Shown here one piece after another: positions 4,748-6,476 of a stretch of 6,476 bases of DNA. Numbering within the stretch: position 1 is the first letter of the stretch; each line of letters begins with the position of its first letter. The notes under the pieces were generated by a model. It did not search any database. It had not been told where the DNA came from and was given only the letters and a program-made list of their open reading frames with translations. This DNA is from Oscillospiraceae bacterium (GTDB lineage Bacteria; Bacillota; Clostridia; Oscillospirales; Ruminococcaceae): NCBI GenBank assembly GCA_014796735.1, contig JAAVIG010000012.1, positions 5,824-12,299 on the forward strand, written 5' to 3'. A program made the position numbers and the translations under genes.

Positions 4748-6133
4748 ATGTACGAAAATAACGGTTATCAGCCACCCTATAATTTCTCCACCGATCCCAA
4801 CGGACAATACGGACAGTATCAGAATCAATCCCCTAGGCCCCCCAAGAAAAAGAAAACAAGCACAGGTCTTATTGTCGGTGTTATCGCTGCGGCGATCGTA
4901 TTCGGCGGCGCAAGCGGCTTCGGCGGCTCCTATCTGGCAAGCAGGATGGATTACGATATTCCCGCCGTTAATGACGGCAGAACCGATCCCGACGCTCCAA
5001 AGACTCCGAACACTCCCGACAATAATGATGCTCCCGACATAAGCACGGAAGCTCCCGCAACCACACCCGAATACGTAAGACCGGAGGTTGAAGTAACCGA
5101 CGATCTGTCCTCGCTTGCAAATATGGCTAATATCAATACCACCCGCACTTACAGCTATGAGGACTTGTTTGACAGGGTAAACGAAAGCGTTGTCGTTGTC
5201 AATAACTACATTGAAAACAACGGTTATACCAATTCCAACACCGATTATGTAAAGCAGGGCACGGGAAGCGGAATTATTTTTACCACCGACGGTTACATTA
5301 TCACAAATTACCATGTTGTAAGCGGCGCGGATAAGGTGTCGGTCATCATATCCGACAAGTACAGCGATGAAGAAGAAATAGAAACGGAAGTGATAGGCTC
5401 GGACAGCGCCACCGACCTTGCGGTGCTTAAGATAAGCCGCGAACAGCCCTTTACCGCGGCTCCTCTCGGCAACAGCGACAGCCTGAAGATAGGTCAGGAC
5501 GTTGCCGCTATCGGAAACCCCGCAGGGCTTAACAAGTCCCTTACAAGAGGTATTATTTCGGGACTTAACCGTTACGCCAACGAAGAAGGCGGCTACGAGC
5601 TAAGCTCCATTCAGACGGACGCCGCGATAAATCCCGGCAATTCGGGCGGCGGACTGTTCGATATGTACGGAAATGTTATCGGCGTTGTAAACTCAAAGCT
5701 TGTCGCCAATGACAGCAGCATAGAAAACTTAGGCTTTGCGATCACCATAAACGAGGCTAAGCCTGTAATAAGCGATTTGATCAACTTCGGCTATGTTACC
5801 GGCAGACCCGCACTGGGCATTACCACATTACAATTAAATCAGTATACCGCGCAGATCTACGGCTTTTCCACGGTAGGACTGCTTGTTACCGATATAAATC
5901 AGGACGCTCCCGTTGCACATAGCGGGCTTCAGATCGGCGATATTATAACTAACGTCAACGGCGTTGAGGTTTCCAGCGTTACCGAGGTTCAGAACATCAC
6001 AAAGGGAATGTCCGCGGGGGATAAGATAACGGTTACCGTATCGAGAAGTTCCTCCGACAGCAACGGTTATTTCGGCAGTATAACAAGAAGCAGGGTTATC
6101 GATATTGAGGTTATCCTTACCGAAAGCAAGTAA
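4748..6133 (+). CDS. htrA: Membrane-anchored HtrA/DegP-type serine protease with PDZ domain
   Basis: The product has 461 residues. A proline/glutamine-rich cytoplasmic start (1-32) and KKKK at 33-36 precede one membrane segment (about 39-60, LIVGVIAAAIVFGGASGFGG). A Pro/Asp/Thr linker leads to about residue 130. The trypsin-like domain (about 137-345) has the full triad: His189 in TNYHV, Asp223 in ATDLAVLK and Ser299 in NPGNSGG. The PDZ domain (about 353-433) includes GLLVTDINQDAPVAHSGLQIGDIITNVNG. This is the layout of Gram-positive HtrA proteases, which sit on the outer face of the membrane and degrade or refold damaged exported proteins. Start at ATG 4748 is supported by AAAGGAAG at 4732-4739. 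It lies 162 bases after scfB with its own -10 sequence, so it is likely a separate unit. No sign of truncation or of foreign origin is seen. A role in processing the SCIFF peptide cannot be excluded but nothing here shows it. Confidence 0.93.
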   Translation: MYENNGYQPPYNFSTDPNGQYGQYQNQSPRPPKKKKTSTGLIVGVIAAAIVFGGASGFGGSYLASRMDYDIPAVNDGRTDPDAPKTPNTPDNNDAPDISTEAPATTPEYVRPEVEVTDDLSSLANMANINTTRTYSYEDLFDRVNESVVVVNNYIENNGYTNSNTDYVKQGTGSGIIFTTDGYIITNYHVVSGADKVSVIISDKYSDEEEIETEVIGSDSATDLAVLKISREQPFTAAPLGNSDSLKIGQDVAAIGNPAGLNKSLTRGIISGLNRYANEEGGYELSSIQTDAAINPGNSGGGLFDMYGNVIGVVNSKLVANDSSIENLGFAITINEAKPVISDLINFGYVTGRPALGITTLQLNQYTAQIYGFSTVGLLVTDINQDAPVAHSGLQIGDIITNVNGVEVSSVTEVQNITKGMSAGDKITVTVSRSSSDSNGYFGSITRSRVIDIEVILTESK

Positions 6134-6170
6134 AATTCCGAAGGTTTCATTAAATTTCTCCCTTGACATA

Positions 6171-6213
6171 AATACAAAGCAGTTTGCCTCGGCTTGGCAG
6201 ACTGCTTTGTGTT
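6171..6213 (+). terminator. Probable htrA terminator hairpin
   Basis: ACAAAGCAGTTTGCC (6174-6188) pairs with GGCAGACTGCTTTGT (6196-6210), 15 bp with one G-T pair and loop TCGGCTT. The stem extends outward with AAT/GTT. It stands 40 bases after the htrA stop. The following GTTGTTTATATAAA is a poor U-tract, so termination may be incomplete, or the hairpin may mainly protect the message end. Confidence 0.6.
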
Positions 6214-6375
6214 GTTTATATAAAGCAAAAAAATAATCGCCCCGGCTTCGACGTAGGACTGTTGTCTGACACGCAAAACCCAAAAAATTGACACGCAAAA
6301 TCCAAAATTTCAACAGCCTGTTGAAAGTGTGGAAAACTCGCAAAATTTTGTGCAAAATAAACAAAACGTAAAAGT
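6211..6375. other. A/T-rich intergenic block with direct repeats and a dyad
   Basis: No gene is supported here. TGACACGCAAAACCCAAAA (6267-6285) is repeated at 6289-6307 with one mismatch, a period of 22 bases. CGCAAAA appears a third time at 6339, about two periods on. TTTCAACAG C CTGTTGAAA at 6308-6326 is a perfect 19-bp palindrome with one central base. TGTGGAAAA (6328-6336) and TGTGCAAAA (6349-6357) are, on the minus strand, TTTTCCACA and TTTTGCACA. Both fit the relaxed DnaA-box pattern TTWTNCACA and are 21 bases apart. The set resembles a control or replication-related region, but no initiator gene lies in the window. A mobile-element end is another possibility. Confidence 0.5.
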
Positions 6376-6416
6376 AAGCGGCAATAAGCAAAATTATTGC
6401 CGCTTATTTTTGATTT
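6371..6416. terminator. Bidirectional intrinsic terminator
   Basis: AAGCGGCAATAA (6376-6387) pairs perfectly with TTATTGCCGCTT (6394-6405) around the loop GCAAAA, and the stem continues outward for several A-T pairs. ATTTTTGATTT follows on the plus strand, and the minus strand reads on into a T-rich stretch. It would stop transcripts from both sides, as expected between converging genes. Confidence 0.8.
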
Positions 6417-6475
6417 AAATCCATAATTTTAAGTCTCAGCCTTAACATATCGGAAATATGTGCGATAAATTCCAA
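6404..6475 (-). CDS. Possible C-terminal end of a minus-strand gene (partial)
   Basis: Read on the minus strand, this frame is open from the window edge for 23 codons (LEFIAHISDMLRLRLKIMDL, then NQK) and stops at TAA 6406-6404, inside the stem of the bidirectional terminator. A stop directly at a terminator is typical for a gene end, and the peptide is helix-like and free of low-complexity bias. It is too short to identify, and a second minus-strand frame is also open for 15 codons. No function is assigned. Confidence 0.35.
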   Translation of the reverse strand: MEFIAHISDMLRLRLKIMDLNQK

Positions 6476-6476
6476 G

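Noticed and set aside
4727..5314. 195-codon minus-strand frame opposite htrA
   Set aside because: It is the shadow of htrA, whose motifs are intact; no ribosome site or recognisable domain supports it.
5834..6391. 185-codon minus-strand frame over the htrA end and the intergenic region
   Set aside because: It crosses the htrA terminator hairpin and the direct repeats and has no recognisable domain. The first third of the region is explained by the repeats.

Overview
The window looks like a chromosomal segment of a Gram-positive anaerobe of the class Clostridia, probably a Ruminococcus-like member of the Oscillospiraceae. The main reason is an unmistakable SCIFF (six cysteines in forty-five) peptide gene with its radical-SAM maturase, a pair that is characteristic of Clostridia. 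Strong AGGAGG-type ribosome sites, TTGCAA/TATAAT promoters and a membrane-anchored ECF anti-sigma candidate fit this. The genus is an inference; no rRNA or other marker is present.

Layout: (1) Bases 1-315 hold no convincing gene. There is a quasi-periodic array of small hairpins with a shared TCCN loop, then an intrinsic terminator, an A/T-rich palindrome and the leader of the next operon. (2) Bases 316-2722 hold a two-gene operon: an ECF sigma factor and, 13 bases after its stop codon, a large single-pass membrane protein that is probably its anti-sigma factor or sensor. Its outer part contains a duplicated domain. (3) Bases 2747-4585 hold the ranthipeptide locus. A near-consensus promoter drives the 47-residue SCIFF precursor (scfA). 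It is followed by a terminator, a block of long perfect palindromes, and the maturase (scfB). (4) Bases 4748-6133 encode a membrane-anchored HtrA/DegP-type serine protease with one PDZ domain and a complete catalytic triad. (5) Bases 6134-6476 are non-coding except for a possible gene end on the minus strand. They hold two strong hairpins, a 22-bp-period direct repeat, a perfect operator-like palindrome and two DnaA-box-like sites.

How the parts fit: the sigma/anti-sigma pair is a likely envelope-signal switch, and HtrA is an envelope quality-control protease. The SCIFF peptide is cross-linked by ScfB through thioether bonds. No exporter or leader peptidase is encoded here. HtrA sits where secretion genes (secDF, yajC) are often found next to SCIFF genes in other Clostridia, but a functional link to the peptide is only speculation. 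The most notable parts are the short scfA gene, the palindromes between scfA and scfB, the hairpin array at the left edge, and the iteron-like block at the right edge.
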